64,000 bases of DNA from Clostridium sp. OF03-18AA (GTDB lineage Bacteria > Bacillota > Clostridia > Lachnospirales > Lachnospiraceae). The DNA lies in assembly GCF_003478035.1 (NCBI RefSeq), contig NZ_QUEP01000002.1:310001-374000 (forward strand). The letters are read 5' to 3'. Below, in pieces: positions 8,886 through 17,484 of the stretch. The notes beneath the pieces were generated by a model that was not told the DNA's origin, searched no databases, and saw only the letters and a list, made by a program, of their open reading frames with translations. Both the position numbers and the translations under genes were made by a program. Position 1 is the stretch's first letter. Every line of letters begins with the position of its first letter.

Positions 8886-9131
8886 GGTAACTGTTGGTAG
8901 CGGTTCACGGTAACGGTTGAAAGTCTTTATTTATGCGGTTTGTAACTGTAGTAACGGTTAAATGTAATTTTCTTATTATTTTTATTATTAGTATTTTTTT
9001 ATGTATCTATAAAAAAGTAAAAATATAGAGTATAAGAGTTTAACAGTTACCGTTACCAACCGTTACCGTCAGTATTTACAAGGCTTTCAAGACATTTTTT
9101 GCCAATTTTCAACCGTTACCCAACCGATACC
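8886..9131. other. Iteron array around an AT-rich core: putative phage replication origin
   Basis: About nine copies of a 10-bp unit, consensus GGTAACGGTT, are seen. Forward copies lie at 8886, 8896, 8909, 8950 (plus a degenerate one at 8938-8949). Reverse copies (AACCGTTACC) lie at 9042, 9049, 9058, 9111 and 9122. Forward copies flank the left and reverse copies the right of an AT-rich stretch at 8960-9040 made almost only of A and T. Iterons plus an easily melted core directly after a primase/helicase operon are the usual layout of a phage or plasmid origin. The binding protein is not identified. The right-most copies overlap the leader of the next gene, so the array could also regulate it. 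Confidence 0.65.
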
Positions 9132-9152
9132 AAGGAAAGGACAGGTGAAAGA

Positions 9153-9593
9153 ATGAAAACATTATCCGCAAGGGAATATTTAGGACAGTTACAGGAACTT
9201 GATACTAATATCAATCAGGACTTAGAACGCCTTGATGATATGAAAACCAATGCTTGCAGTACGGGCGGTATTGATTATTCTGCTGAAAGAGTGCAGACAA
9301 GTCCGTCAGGTGACAGTTTATGCAAGGCAGTCACAAACTATGTTGATTTCAATGAACAGATAAACAGGGAAATTGACAAATTTTCAGATGCCAAGGAACA
9401 GATCATCAAGCAGATTAGAGGTCTGCACAATGCAAGGTATTCACAGGTATTATTCAAAGTATATGTTCAGTTTAAGAGTTTGAAAGTTGCATCAGGTGAA
9501 ATGGGTATGTCATATCAGTATGTCAGGAATCTTCACAAAAAGGCACTTACAAGATTTGAAGAAACCTATGATGATCTGCATTACCTAACTTAA
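9153..9593 (+). CDS. DUF1492/ArpU-like late-gene transcription regulator
   Basis: 146 residues from ATG 9153 after AAAGGACAGG; the longer frame from 9099 begins inside the iterons and has no good site. The N-terminal two thirds are helical and charged. The C-terminus SYQYVRNLHKKALTRFEET resembles the recognition helix of a sigma-70 region 4-type helix-turn-helix. Proteins of this size and position, just before the small terminase, are DUF1492/ArpU/RinA-like regulators that activate late transcription in Firmicutes phages. The role is inferred from the family and position. Confidence 0.65.
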   Translation: MKTLSAREYLGQLQELDTNINQDLERLDDMKTNACSTGGIDYSAERVQTSPSGDSLCKAVTNYVDFNEQINREIDKFSDAKEQIIKQIRGLHNARYSQVLFKVYVQFKSLKVASGEMGMSYQYVRNLHKKALTRFEETYDDLHYLT

Positions 9594-9612
9594 TGTATAC
9601 TTACTGTCACTT

Positions 9613-9654
9613 GAAACAACAAAAAGAGCGTTTTACGATAGATTTTGTTGTTTC
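9613..9654. repeat. Perfect 12-bp inverted repeat after the late regulator gene
   Basis: GAAACAACAAAA (9613-9624) and TTTTGTTGTTTC (9643-9654) form a perfect stem with an 18-nt loop, 20 bp after the regulator stop. It has no long U tract immediately after, so it could be an mRNA stabilising hairpin, a weak terminator or an operator for a late regulator. Confidence 0.5.
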
Positions 9655-9707
9655 ATGTATATTGTGTATTCTTGAATCTAATGATAGGATGTATCTTGAC
9701 AAGATGG

Positions 9708-9748
9708 GAATTGTGAAGAAGCGGTTGTTTTTTCACAATTCTTTTTTG
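9708..9748 (+). terminator. Rho-independent terminator
   Basis: A 10-bp stem GAATTGTGAA/TTCACAATTC (9708-9717 with 9732-9741) is followed at once by a run of six T. It lies 110 bp after the regulator gene and ahead of the packaging operon, separating early and late transcription. Confidence 0.65.
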
Positions 9749-9766
9749 TTTATGCCGATATTTGCA

Positions 9767-9797
9767 CCCTGAAATGTAATGTTTCAGGGATTTTTTA
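9767..9797 (+). terminator. Second rho-independent terminator before terminase genes
   Basis: CCCTGAAA/TTTCAGGG forms an 8-bp stem with a 7-nt loop, followed by ATTTTTTATT. It ends about 30 bp before the small terminase start, so either the terminase transcript begins close to the gene or the late regulator works by antitermination through it. Confidence 0.6.
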
Positions 9798-9828
9798 TTG
9801 CAAAAATACATGAAAGGGGTGTTGTTTG

Positions 9829-10335
9829 ATGGCAAAAACGGCAAAATTAACTGAAAAACAGCAGCGTTTTGTTGAAGAATACCTGATTGACCTGAACGCA
9901 ACACAAGCAGCCATTCGTGCGGGTTATTCGGCAAAAACAGCAGATCAGCAAGGTTCAAGGATGTTGGCAAATGTCAAGGTTCAACAGGCAATTAGTGTTG
10001 CAATGGCAGAACGCAGCAAAAGAACAGGAATCAATCAGGACAGGGTTGTTTTAGAACTTGCCCGCATTGCTTTTGTGAAGATGACAGACCTTGTTGATAG
10101 TCACGGAAGAATCAAAGACAATGCAACTGATGATGACCTTGCTTGCATTGAATCCGTGAAGTACAAACAGTCTGAATCAGAAACCGGGTCAAGTGTTGAA
10201 AGGGAAGTCAAGATTTCACCAAAACTGAAAGCACTTGAATTACTTGGTAAACACTTGGGTATGTGGAATGATAAACTGGATGTGAACATCACGCAGCCTA
10301 TTGTTATCACAGGTGAAGATGCCCTTGAAGATTAG
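9829..10335 (+). CDS. Terminase small subunit
   Basis: 168 residues from ATG 9829 (AAAGGGGTG upstream; in-frame TTG 9826 just before). The N-terminus TEKQQRFVEEYLIDLNATQAAIRAGYSAKTADQQGSRML region is the typical small terminase helix-turn-helix (Terminase_2 type), followed by a coiled-coil region. It recognises the packaging site on phage DNA and loads the large subunit encoded 13 bp downstream. Confidence 0.9.
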   Translation: MAKTAKLTEKQQRFVEEYLIDLNATQAAIRAGYSAKTADQQGSRMLANVKVQQAISVAMAERSKRTGINQDRVVLELARIAFVKMTDLVDSHGRIKDNATDDDLACIESVKYKQSESETGSSVEREVKISPKLKALELLGKHLGMWNDKLDVNITQPIVITGEDALED

Positions 10336-10348
10336 GCGGTGATTGCCT

Positions 10349-11686
10349 ATGGTAAAGAACCGCATTTCTTCACAGTATGTTTTTGGGTATCAGAAGTTTA
10401 TCCTGTACCCGGAAGATTACAAGGTTACTAAGTCCGGCAAGAAGAAAGTACAGTTGCCTGAACTGGTTGGTAAGGGTTACGGTACTTTTTGGCGTTGGAA
10501 AGGTAGATATAGGGTATGTAAGGGCAGCCGTGCATCCAAGAAATCGAAAACAACTGCCCTTTGGTACATCACTAATATGATGAAGTACCCACAGGCAAAT
10601 ACCCTTGTGGTCAGAAAGACTTTCAGAACCCTGAAAGATTCCTGTTTCACAGAATTGAAGTGGGCGATTCACCGCCTTGGTGTTGATGCCTTTTGGGAAA
10701 TCAAAGAATCACCACTTGAAATGACCTATAAACCGACAGGTCAAAAGATTTATTTCAGGGGACTGGATGACCCCCTGAAAGTAACATCAATAACCGTTGA
10801 TATTGGCTGTTTGTGTTGGATGTGGATTGAAGAAGCGTATGAAATCAGTTCAGAAGATGATTTCAATATGCTTGATGAATCAATCCGTGGTGCTGTTCCT
10901 GACGGTTCAGGACTGTTCAAGCAAATAACACTTACACTGAACCCGTGGAATGAACACCACTGGATAAAGAAGCGGTTTTTTGATACCCCTGATGATGAAG
11001 TCCTTGCAATGACTACCAATTACAAGTGCAATGAATGGTTGGATAAGGCAGACTTAAAAGTCTTTGAAACCATGCGGAAGCAGAACCCAAGGCGTTATAA
11101 AGTAGCGGGTCTTGGTGATTGGGGTATTGTAGACGGTCTTGTATATGAGAACTGGGAAGAAAAGGCGTTCAGTGTTGATGAAGTCAAGAAGATAAGCGGT
11201 GTCAAGTCCGTATTTGGTCTTGACTTCGGTTATACAAATGATCCTTCTGCACTGTTTTGTGGTTTCATTGACCAGTCAAGCAAGACCATTTGGGTATTTG
11301 ATGAAATGTATCAGCCGGGTATGAGTAATGAAGCCATTGCCGAACAGGTGCAGCGGATGGGATATGTGAAAGAGAAGATCACAGCCGATTCAGCCGAACC
11401 AAAGAGCATTGACCGCTTGCGTGAACTGGGTCTGAAAGGAATCAGGAAAGCAAGGAAGGGCAAGGACAGCATCAACAACGGTATTGACTTCATTCAGGAC
11501 TATCACATTATCATTCATCCAAGATGTGTGAATTTCATCACAGAGATCAGCAACTATCAATGGGACAAGGATGCCAAGACAGGCAAGAAACTGAATCGTC
11601 CTATTGATGACTTCAATCACCTGATGGATGCAATGCGTTATGCGGTTGAATCTATTGTGAAGGGTGATGCTTTCAGTTTTGACTAA
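10349..11686 (+). CDS. Terminase large subunit (PBSX/SPP1-type)
   Basis: 445 residues from ATG 10349, preceded by AGGCGGTG; TTG 10343 is the alternative. The N-terminal ATPase part contains GSRASKKSKTTALW (Walker A-like) and CLCWMWIEEAYEI (Walker B region). The C-terminal nuclease begins with VFGLDFGYTNDPSALF, whose Asp is a metal ligand of the RNase H-like fold, and ends with DDFNHLMDAMRYAVES. This enzyme cuts concatemers and pumps DNA into the prohead. Length and motifs fit the Terminase_3/PBSX family. Confidence 0.92.
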   Translation: MVKNRISSQYVFGYQKFILYPEDYKVTKSGKKKVQLPELVGKGYGTFWRWKGRYRVCKGSRASKKSKTTALWYITNMMKYPQANTLVVRKTFRTLKDSCFTELKWAIHRLGVDAFWEIKESPLEMTYKPTGQKIYFRGLDDPLKVTSITVDIGCLCWMWIEEAYEISSEDDFNMLDESIRGAVPDGSGLFKQITLTLNPWNEHHWIKKRFFDTPDDEVLAMTTNYKCNEWLDKADLKVFETMRKQNPRRYKVAGLGDWGIVDGLVYENWEEKAFSVDEVKKISGVKSVFGLDFGYTNDPSALFCGFIDQSSKTIWVFDEMYQPGMSNEAIAEQVQRMGYVKEKITADSAEPKSIDRLRELGLKGIRKARKGKDSINNGIDFIQDYHIIIHPRCVNFITEISNYQWDKDAKTGKKLNRPIDDFNHLMDAMRYAVESIVKGDAFSFD

Positions 11687-11908
11687 ACAATTACCGGGTA
11701 GAATACACGGCATCAGCAACCGCTCTTTTTGGACGGTAGGAAACGGTTGTCAAATGCTTACTCCGGGGCGGTTGCAACAGGTGACCGCCTATGATGCCTG
11801 TATAACTACTTTTTGAATAAAAGAAACAAATTAGTAACAACAACCCTTGAAAATGCAGTGTTTTCAGGGGTTTTGATTTTATTATGCAATGAAAGGGGTG
11901 ATTGAACA
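11687..11908 (+). terminator. Intergenic region with terminator between terminase and portal
   Basis: A 222-bp gap. Near its end AACCCTTGAAAA (11842-11853) pairs with TTTTCAGGGGTT (11861-11872), one G-T pair included, and is followed by a T-rich stretch, fitting a terminator at 11842-11880. The first 130 bp contain short G/C-rich inverted stretches (for example around CAACCGCTC and GAAACGGTTG) but no gene or RNA family I recognise. Confidence 0.5.
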
Positions 11909-13477
11909 GTGTTCAGTTCCTTTGTGGATGCAATCACTTTGAAACTAAGTAATTTCATACTGGAAGGGGCAAAATCCCACATGACTGACTTGGAATTTCT
12001 TGAAAAAGAAATCCTTGCTTGGAAATGTTCACCCCGTAGGATGATGCAGATTAAGGGATTTCTGTATTATGACGGTGACCATGATGTGATTCACCGCAAG
12101 CGTACAATGATAGGTGAGGACGGCAAACTTGAAGTTGTTGAGAACTTACCAAACAACCGTATTGTTGATAACCAGTATGCAAAAATGGTGAATCAGAAAG
12201 CCAATTACCTGTTCGGCAAGCCGTTTACATTAAACGGTGACAATGAACAGTACATTGAACTGCTGAAAAAGGTATTTGACAAGAAGTTCATGCGAACATT
12301 AAAGAGTGCGGGCAAAGCTGCATATAATGGCGGTATTGCTTGGCTATATCCTTACTACAATGACCGGGGGGAATTTGCTTTCAGGCTTTTCCCCGCTTAT
12401 GAGATTTTGCCGTTTTGGAAAGATTCTGAACATACCGAACTGGATTTCTTCATCAGACTGTATGTGTCAGTTGCTTATGACGGCACACAACGCAAGTACA
12501 TTGAAAAGGTTGAATTGTATGATCTGACAGGTGTTCACCTGTTCATACTGGACGGTTCAAAACTGATACCTGATGTTGTGAACAATGACACTGCTGATTT
12601 CCCGCACGTTACAATGACGGATGCAGCCGGAAATGTGCAAATGTTCAACTGGCAGCGTGTTCCCCTGATTCCATTGAAAGCCAATGAACAGGAAACACCG
12701 CTGATTAAAAGGGTCAAGTCCTTACAGGACGGTATCAATGTGATGCTGTCTGACTTTGAAAACAATATGCAAGAGGATGCAAGGAACACCATTTTGGTAC
12801 TGAAAAACTATGACGGTACTAATTTGGGTGAGTTCAGAAAAAACCTTGCAACCTTTGGTGCAGTCAAAGTCAGGTATGACGGTGACACCAAGGGCGGGGT
12901 TGAAACCCTTGAAATCACAGTTAATGCAGACAATTACAAGACTATTGTGGAAATCTTCAAGAAAGCCTTGATTGAGAACGCAATGGGTTATGATGCCAAG
13001 GATGACAGACTTTCCGGCAATCCTAATCAGATGAACATTCAGTCAATGTATTCTGACATTGATACAGATGCCAATGATACAGAATCAGAAGCACAGGCAA
13101 CAATGGATGATGTACTTTGGTTTGTCAACTGCCACCTTGCCAATACAGGACAGGGTGATTTTGAAGGTGAAGAAGATGGGGTTGATGTAGTATTCAACCG
13201 TGATATGCTGATGAATGAATCAGATATTATTGATAACTGTCAGAAGTCACAGGGAATCATTTCTGATGAAACAATCATCAGTATGCACCCTTGGGTGGAT
13301 GACCCGCAACTTGAAATGGAACGCCTGAAAAAGCAGAAGGAAGAAGCACAGAAAGAAATGCTTGCACAGTATGACCCGTTTGGTACACAGAATCAGAACG
13401 GTGACGATGCAGATGATGACCCTGACAACAAAGGTGACCCGTCACAGGGAAGTCAGGGCGGTGAAGTAGATGAATAA
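11909..13477 (+). CDS. Portal protein (SPP1 Gp6-like)
   Basis: 522 residues starting at GTG 11909 after GAAAGGGGTG. The central region (NNRIVDNQYAKMVNQKANYLFGKPF, then GGIAWLYPYYNDRGEF) is characteristic of the Gp6 family, and the C-terminal quarter is an acidic, probably disordered tail (QNGDDADDDPDNKGDPSQG). Twelve copies form the ring through which DNA enters and leaves the capsid. It overlaps the MuF gene by 8 bp, as portal and MuF genes often do. Confidence 0.88.
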   Translation: MFSSFVDAITLKLSNFILEGAKSHMTDLEFLEKEILAWKCSPRRMMQIKGFLYYDGDHDVIHRKRTMIGEDGKLEVVENLPNNRIVDNQYAKMVNQKANYLFGKPFTLNGDNEQYIELLKKVFDKKFMRTLKSAGKAAYNGGIAWLYPYYNDRGEFAFRLFPAYEILPFWKDSEHTELDFFIRLYVSVAYDGTQRKYIEKVELYDLTGVHLFILDGSKLIPDVVNNDTADFPHVTMTDAAGNVQMFNWQRVPLIPLKANEQETPLIKRVKSLQDGINVMLSDFENNMQEDARNTILVLKNYDGTNLGEFRKNLATFGAVKVRYDGDTKGGVETLEITVNADNYKTIVEIFKKALIENAMGYDAKDDRLSGNPNQMNIQSMYSDIDTDANDTESEAQATMDDVLWFVNCHLANTGQGDFEGEEDGVDVVFNRDMLMNESDIIDNCQKSQGIISDETIISMHPWVDDPQLEMERLKKQKEEAQKEMLAQYDPFGTQNQNGDDADDDPDNKGDPSQGSQGGEVDE

Positions 13478-15251
13478 CGGTGAATACTGGCAGAAGCGTT
13501 TTGAACTGCTTGAACAGGCTGCACACCAACAGGGGGTTCAGTGCTATGCGGATATTGAAAAACAATACCGACAGGCACAGAAGCAACTTGAAGGTCAGAT
13601 TGCTGCATGGTATCAGCGTTTTGCATCTAACAATGGGGTAACCCTTGCAGAAGCAAAGCGGATATTGAACGCAAAGGAACTTGCTGAACTGAAATGGGAT
13701 GTGAACCAGTACATTCAGTACGGTCAGGAAAATGCGATCAACGGCACTTGGGTCAAGCAGCTTGAAAACGCATCTGCAAGATTCCATATCAGCAGACTTG
13801 AAGCCTTGAAGTTACAGACCCAACAGAGCATTGAAGTCATGTTTGGAAACCAACTTGACAGCATTGACAGCACAATGCGGAATGTTTACAAGTCCGGCTA
13901 TTATCACACAGCCTATGAGATTCAGAAGGGTGTGGGTGTTGGTTGGGACTTTTCCGCACTGGATGACAAGCAGATCAGCAAGGTCATCAATAAGCCTTGG
14001 GCGGTTGACGGCAAGAATTTCAGTGAAAGGATATGGGGCAACCGTCAGAAGTTGGTCAATGAACTGAACAACACCCTGACACAGAACATCATCTTGGGAA
14101 AAGACCCACAGAAAGCCATTGATGAAATTGCCCGGAAGATGAACACTTCCAAGACCAACGCCGGGCGGTTGGTAATGACAGAAGAAGCCTTTTTCAGTTC
14201 CACAGCACAGAAGGACTGCTTCACTGAACTGGATGTTGAACAGTTTGAAATTGTGGCAACACTGGATTCCCATACTTCGGATATATGCCGGGGTATGGAT
14301 GGCAAGCATTTCCCTATGTCTGAATGGAAGGTTGGTGTGACTGCACCGCCGTTTCATGTTCATTGCCGTTCAACCACAGTACCATATTTTGATGATGAAT
14401 TTGATGCTGTTGGTGAACGTGCTGCACGGGATGAAGAAACAGGCAAGACCTACTTTGTACCGGGCAACATGACCTATAAGGAATGGGAAAAGTCGTTTGT
14501 CAACGGCGGTGATAAGTCAGGTTTGCAAGAAGCGTTGCCGGATGATACAATCAAGACAGAAGAAAAGAAAACCGTTGATGATTGTGAAACTGTTGAACAG
14601 GTTCAGGATTTGATGAAAGATCAGCAATGGTTTAGGGTTGCGGAAATCAACGGTCATGTGTATGACACCAATGAAAGAATAGGTCTGAAAGGCTTGGATT
14701 TGGGTTGTGCAAAGTCCATTTACAAGACCCATGAACAACTATTTGATAAATTCCCACAGTTGAAGGGAAAATTGAACGCAGTTGGAAGTACGCAGTTGGG
14801 CGGTATGACATACGCACAATGTTCTTTTGGTCTTGGTCACGGTGGTGTTACGGTCAATACAAAGTATTTTTCTGATATGGAAAAACTTGCAAAGTCCTAT
14901 GAAAAAGACTTGCAAGCGGGTTTTCATCCAAAGGGTACAGATTTCAGTGCTATTGTTATGCACGAACTGGGACACGCTATTGATGATTACCTGTCATATA
15001 CTGAAATGGTATGTGGGTTACTGAATAATTACAGACCGAAAATTGTATCTGCTGATCTAAGACCAAAGGTAATGAGATCATGCGGGTTGAAAGTTTCTGA
15101 CATACGCAATGAAGTCAGTGGATATGCAACCAAAGATGCACAGGAATGGTTTGCTGAATGTTTTGCTGAATACATGGTATCAGACGAACCAAGACCTGTT
15201 GCAGCAAAGTTTGGTGAAATGTTGGAAGAACTGTTGAAAGGGGTGAAGTAA
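13470..15251 (+). CDS. MuF-type minor head protein fused to a zincin metalloprotease-like domain
   Basis: 593 residues. Residues about 1-320 are a phage head morphogenesis (SPP1 gp7/MuF) domain: the core DCFTELDVEQFEIVATLD, TSDICRGMDGKHF, and the closing APPFHVHCRSTTVPYFDDE. After a linker, residues about 390-593 form an unrelated domain holding HELGHAIDDYL (His498-Glu-Leu-Gly-His502) and, further on, EWFAECFAEYM, which may supply a third metal ligand. HExxH plus a downstream Glu is the zincin signature. MuF proteins with C-terminal enzymatic domains are known in phages as polymorphic-toxin-like effectors carried in the capsid, so this protein may be ejected into the host or target a rival. 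Protease activity is inferred from the motif only. Confidence 0.85.
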   Translation: MNNGEYWQKRFELLEQAAHQQGVQCYADIEKQYRQAQKQLEGQIAAWYQRFASNNGVTLAEAKRILNAKELAELKWDVNQYIQYGQENAINGTWVKQLENASARFHISRLEALKLQTQQSIEVMFGNQLDSIDSTMRNVYKSGYYHTAYEIQKGVGVGWDFSALDDKQISKVINKPWAVDGKNFSERIWGNRQKLVNELNNTLTQNIILGKDPQKAIDEIARKMNTSKTNAGRLVMTEEAFFSSTAQKDCFTELDVEQFEIVATLDSHTSDICRGMDGKHFPMSEWKVGVTAPPFHVHCRSTTVPYFDDEFDAVGERAARDEETGKTYFVPGNMTYKEWEKSFVNGGDKSGLQEALPDDTIKTEEKKTVDDCETVEQVQDLMKDQQWFRVAEINGHVYDTNERIGLKGLDLGCAKSIYKTHEQLFDKFPQLKGKLNAVGSTQLGGMTYAQCSFGLGHGGVTVNTKYFSDMEKLAKSYEKDLQAGFHPKGTDFSAIVMHELGHAIDDYLSYTEMVCGLLNNYRPKIVSADLRPKVMRSCGLKVSDIRNEVSGYATKDAQEWFAECFAEYMVSDEPRPVAAKFGEMLEELLKGVK

Positions 15252-15252
15252 T

Positions 15253-15402
15253 ATGTCACAATCAATGCCGTCATTTTGGGATAGTCCTTATTTTGTCCCT
15301 GAACCTGACAACTGGCATCTGACAGAGGATGCCCCGGAAGAATTAAAGAAAGAATTTGCAGAGTATATGAAAGAATCTGCTGATGAAAGCACGGTCAAAT
15401 AG
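15253..15402 (+). CDS. Small acidic protein, 49 aa, after the MuF-zincin gene
   Basis: ATG 15253 lies one base after the MuF stop, with AAAGGGGTG inside the end of that gene as ribosome binding site. The 49 residues are strongly acidic (PEPDNWHLTEDAPEELKKEF) with three aromatic residues near the N-terminus. The coding sequence ends inside the 5' arm of the following terminator. Immediate coupling to a possible toxin gene would suit an inhibitor or immunity protein, but small structural proteins are also common at this place. Confidence 0.5.
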   Translation: MSQSMPSFWDSPYFVPEPDNWHLTEDAPEELKKEFAEYMKESADESTVK

Positions 15403-15415
15403 CCGTGCTTTTTTC
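15387..15415 (+). terminator. Rho-independent terminator after the MuF operon
   Basis: AAGCACGG (15387-15394) pairs with CCGTGCTT (15403-15410) and is followed by a run of T. The 5' arm is part of the last codons of the 49-aa gene. Confidence 0.75.
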
Positions 15416-15420
15416 ATACC

Positions 15421-15449
15421 TTAACAAATTATCAATAGACCTGTAATAA
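15421..15449 (+). promoter_or_regulatory. Possible promoter for the capsid/tail operon
   Basis: TTAACA (15421-15426), a 17-nt spacer, and TAATAA (15444-15449) lie directly after a terminator and before the scaffold and coat genes. The boxes are only moderate matches to sigma-A consensus; the position is the best argument. Confidence 0.35.
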
Positions 15450-15496
15450 TTGCTATATGGCGGTTATATGAGGTCAGAAAGGGGGATAAAAGGCAC

Positions 15497-15599
15497 ATGA
15501 AAACATACACAATGAGAAAGGCATGGTGATCCTGATTATCTCCCGGCTACTGGGTCAAGTAGCACATAGAAAAGGCATCCGGCAACGGGTGTCTTTTTT
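15497..15599 (+). promoter_or_regulatory. Leader with 10-codon ORF and terminator-like hairpin upstream of scaffold gene
   Basis: A tiny frame (15497-15529, MKTYTMRKAW, stop TGA) follows a G-rich stretch AGAAAGGGGG. About 45 nt later GGCATCC (15574-15580) pairs with GGGTGTC (15587-15593) through G-T pairs and is followed by six T, giving a terminator-like hairpin. The layout is that of a translational attenuator. It could equally be a chance ORF ahead of an ordinary terminator. No other gene is seen in the 288-bp gap 15403-15690. Confidence 0.35.
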
Positions 15600-15690
15600 C
15601 TTGCGGGTTGTCAAGCGTAAACCGAACAAAACCAATCAATCATGTGGGAGTAACCCCGTATAAAAACGTATTTGAAAGGATGGTATAGAA

Positions 15691-16317
15691 ATGACAAGAA
15701 AACAGTTAGAGGATTTAGGACTTACCAAGGAACAGGCTGATTCAGTAATGAAAATCAATGGTGATGACATTGAGAACGCAAAGGGTACTGCTTCAACAGA
15801 AATCAAGAACTTGCAGACAGAGGTTGAAGGACTGAAAACACAGGTCGGTGACCGTGACAAGCAGTTAGAAACCCTGAAAGCATCAGCCGGGGACAATGCA
15901 GACCTGAAAAAGCAGATTGAGGACTTGCAGACAGAGAACGCCACAGCCAAGGCAAACCATGAATCCGAACTGAACCAGTTGAAAATTGATTTTGCGGTTG
16001 AAAAGGCACTGACAGGTGCAAAGGCAAAGAACATCAAGGCGGTCAAGGCTTTACTTGAACTGAATGATGCCAAACTTGACAAGGACGGAAACGTCAAGGG
16101 ACTGGCTGAACAGATTGAGAAGCTGACAAGCGGTGATGACACCAAGTTCCTGTTTGAAGTACAGAAGCAGACCAAACAGCAGCAGAATTTCAAAGGTTTT
16201 CAGCCGGGAGCATCAGGGGAACAGAAACCGGGTGAGGGTGAAAAGGTCGATTTCTCAAAAATGAGTTATGACGAACTTACCGCTTACATGGAAGCAAACC
16301 CGGATGCACAGATTTAA
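15691..16317 (+). CDS. Phage scaffolding protein (GP20/SPP1 gp11-like)
   Basis: 208 residues from ATG 15691, after GAAAGGATGG. It starts with a short helical motif (KQLEDLGLTKEQADSVMKI), continues as a long coiled coil (residues about 35-110) and ends with a polar tail. This is the layout of minor structural protein GP20/scaffold proteins, which guide coat assembly and leave the prohead. It lies directly before the coat gene, as expected. Confidence 0.82.
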   Translation: MTRKQLEDLGLTKEQADSVMKINGDDIENAKGTASTEIKNLQTEVEGLKTQVGDRDKQLETLKASAGDNADLKKQIEDLQTENATAKANHESELNQLKIDFAVEKALTGAKAKNIKAVKALLELNDAKLDKDGNVKGLAEQIEKLTSGDDTKFLFEVQKQTKQQQNFKGFQPGASGEQKPGEGEKVDFSKMSYDELTAYMEANPDAQI

Positions 16318-16343
16318 TTTGATGAAAGGAAGGTAATTGAAAC

Positions 16344-17459
16344 ATGGCAAAATTTGATGCTAAAAGTTTTAACGAAAAGGCGTTCGGTAAGTACATGAGT
16401 GCAATTCCGAACGTGAAACTGAACAAGTTGCGTGAATCCCGTGCAATCGTTGGTGATGCACGACTTCGTGACACTTTTGTGAATAACTCACAGACTGGCA
16501 CTGTTTACGCAGTGTTACCGTTCTTTGGTCTGCTTTCCGGCACACCACAGAACTATGATGGTGTTGACAATGTTACACCGGGCAAGACTGACACCTATGA
16601 ACAGGGTGTTTTCACCTATGGCAGAATGAACGGTTGGACAGAAGCAGATTTCAGTTATGATGTAACTGGTGGTACTGACTTCATGGCAAACGTAAGAAAT
16701 CAGATCAATGACTACTGGAACGGTGTAGATCAGGATGTTATCCTTGCAATCTTAAAGGGTGTGTTTGGGATGAAAGACACTGGAATGGGTGACATTAAGA
16801 AGTCCAATGCAGCGTTTGTTGAAGCACATACTTATGATATTGCACAGGCGGGTGCTGAACACACTGATGACACTATGAAGATGGATGCAACAACCCTGAA
16901 CAGTGCCATTCAGAAGGCTTGCGGTGACAACAAGCAGAAGTTCAAGTTAGTTTACTGTCACAGTGCGGTTGCTACTAATCTTGAAAATCTGAAACTGCTT
17001 GCATACTTAAAGTACACAGATGCACAGGGTATTGAACGTGATCTTGAAATGGGTACTTGGAACGGCAGACTGGTCATCATTGATGATTCTTTACCTACTA
17101 AGGTTGTTGAAGCTGTTGCAGAGGACACAGGAAAAGGTATCAAGGCACAGGATGCTTATACAGAGTACACAACTTATATCCTTGGTGAAGGTGCTATTGG
17201 ATTTGAAGATGTAGGTGCAAAAGTGCCTTATGAAATGGTGCGTGATGCTAAGACAAGGGGTGGTGAGGACACACTTATTTCCCGTAAACGTCACGCTGTT
17301 TCTGTTTCAGGTGTTTCTTATCTCAAGGCAGATCAGAAAACCAATTCACCAACTAACACAGAGTTAGGGAACGGCAAGAACTGGTCACTGGTTGCATCTG
17401 ATACCAAGACCATTGAACACAAGGCAGTTCCGATTGCCCGTATTATTTCCCGTGGTTAA
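16344..17459 (+). CDS. Major capsid protein
   Basis: 371 residues, ATG 16344 after GAAAGGAAGG. The sequence contains the phage coat pattern of the Firmicutes SPP1/PBSX-type heads: an N-terminal arm, FGLLSGTPQNYDGV, GWTEADFSYDVTGGTDFM, a long helix VRNQINDYWNGVDQDVILAILKG region, and a C-terminal core with GEGAIGFEDVGAKVPYEMVRD. Its position after the scaffold gene and its size support an HK97-fold coat protein that builds the capsid. Confidence 0.85.
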   Translation: MAKFDAKSFNEKAFGKYMSAIPNVKLNKLRESRAIVGDARLRDTFVNNSQTGTVYAVLPFFGLLSGTPQNYDGVDNVTPGKTDTYEQGVFTYGRMNGWTEADFSYDVTGGTDFMANVRNQINDYWNGVDQDVILAILKGVFGMKDTGMGDIKKSNAAFVEAHTYDIAQAGAEHTDDTMKMDATTLNSAIQKACGDNKQKFKLVYCHSAVATNLENLKLLAYLKYTDAQGIERDLEMGTWNGRLVIIDDSLPTKVVEAVAEDTGKGIKAQDAYTEYTTYILGEGAIGFEDVGAKVPYEMVRDAKTRGGEDTLISRKRHAVSVSGVSYLKADQKTNSPTNTELGNGKNWSLVASDTKTIEHKAVPIARIISRG

Positions 17460-17484
17460 TTTCTGATCGGAAAGGGTGGTTGCA

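Noticed and set aside
8878..9152. Iteron region considered as a CRISPR array.
   Set aside because: Units are 10 bp, change orientation and have no regular spacers.
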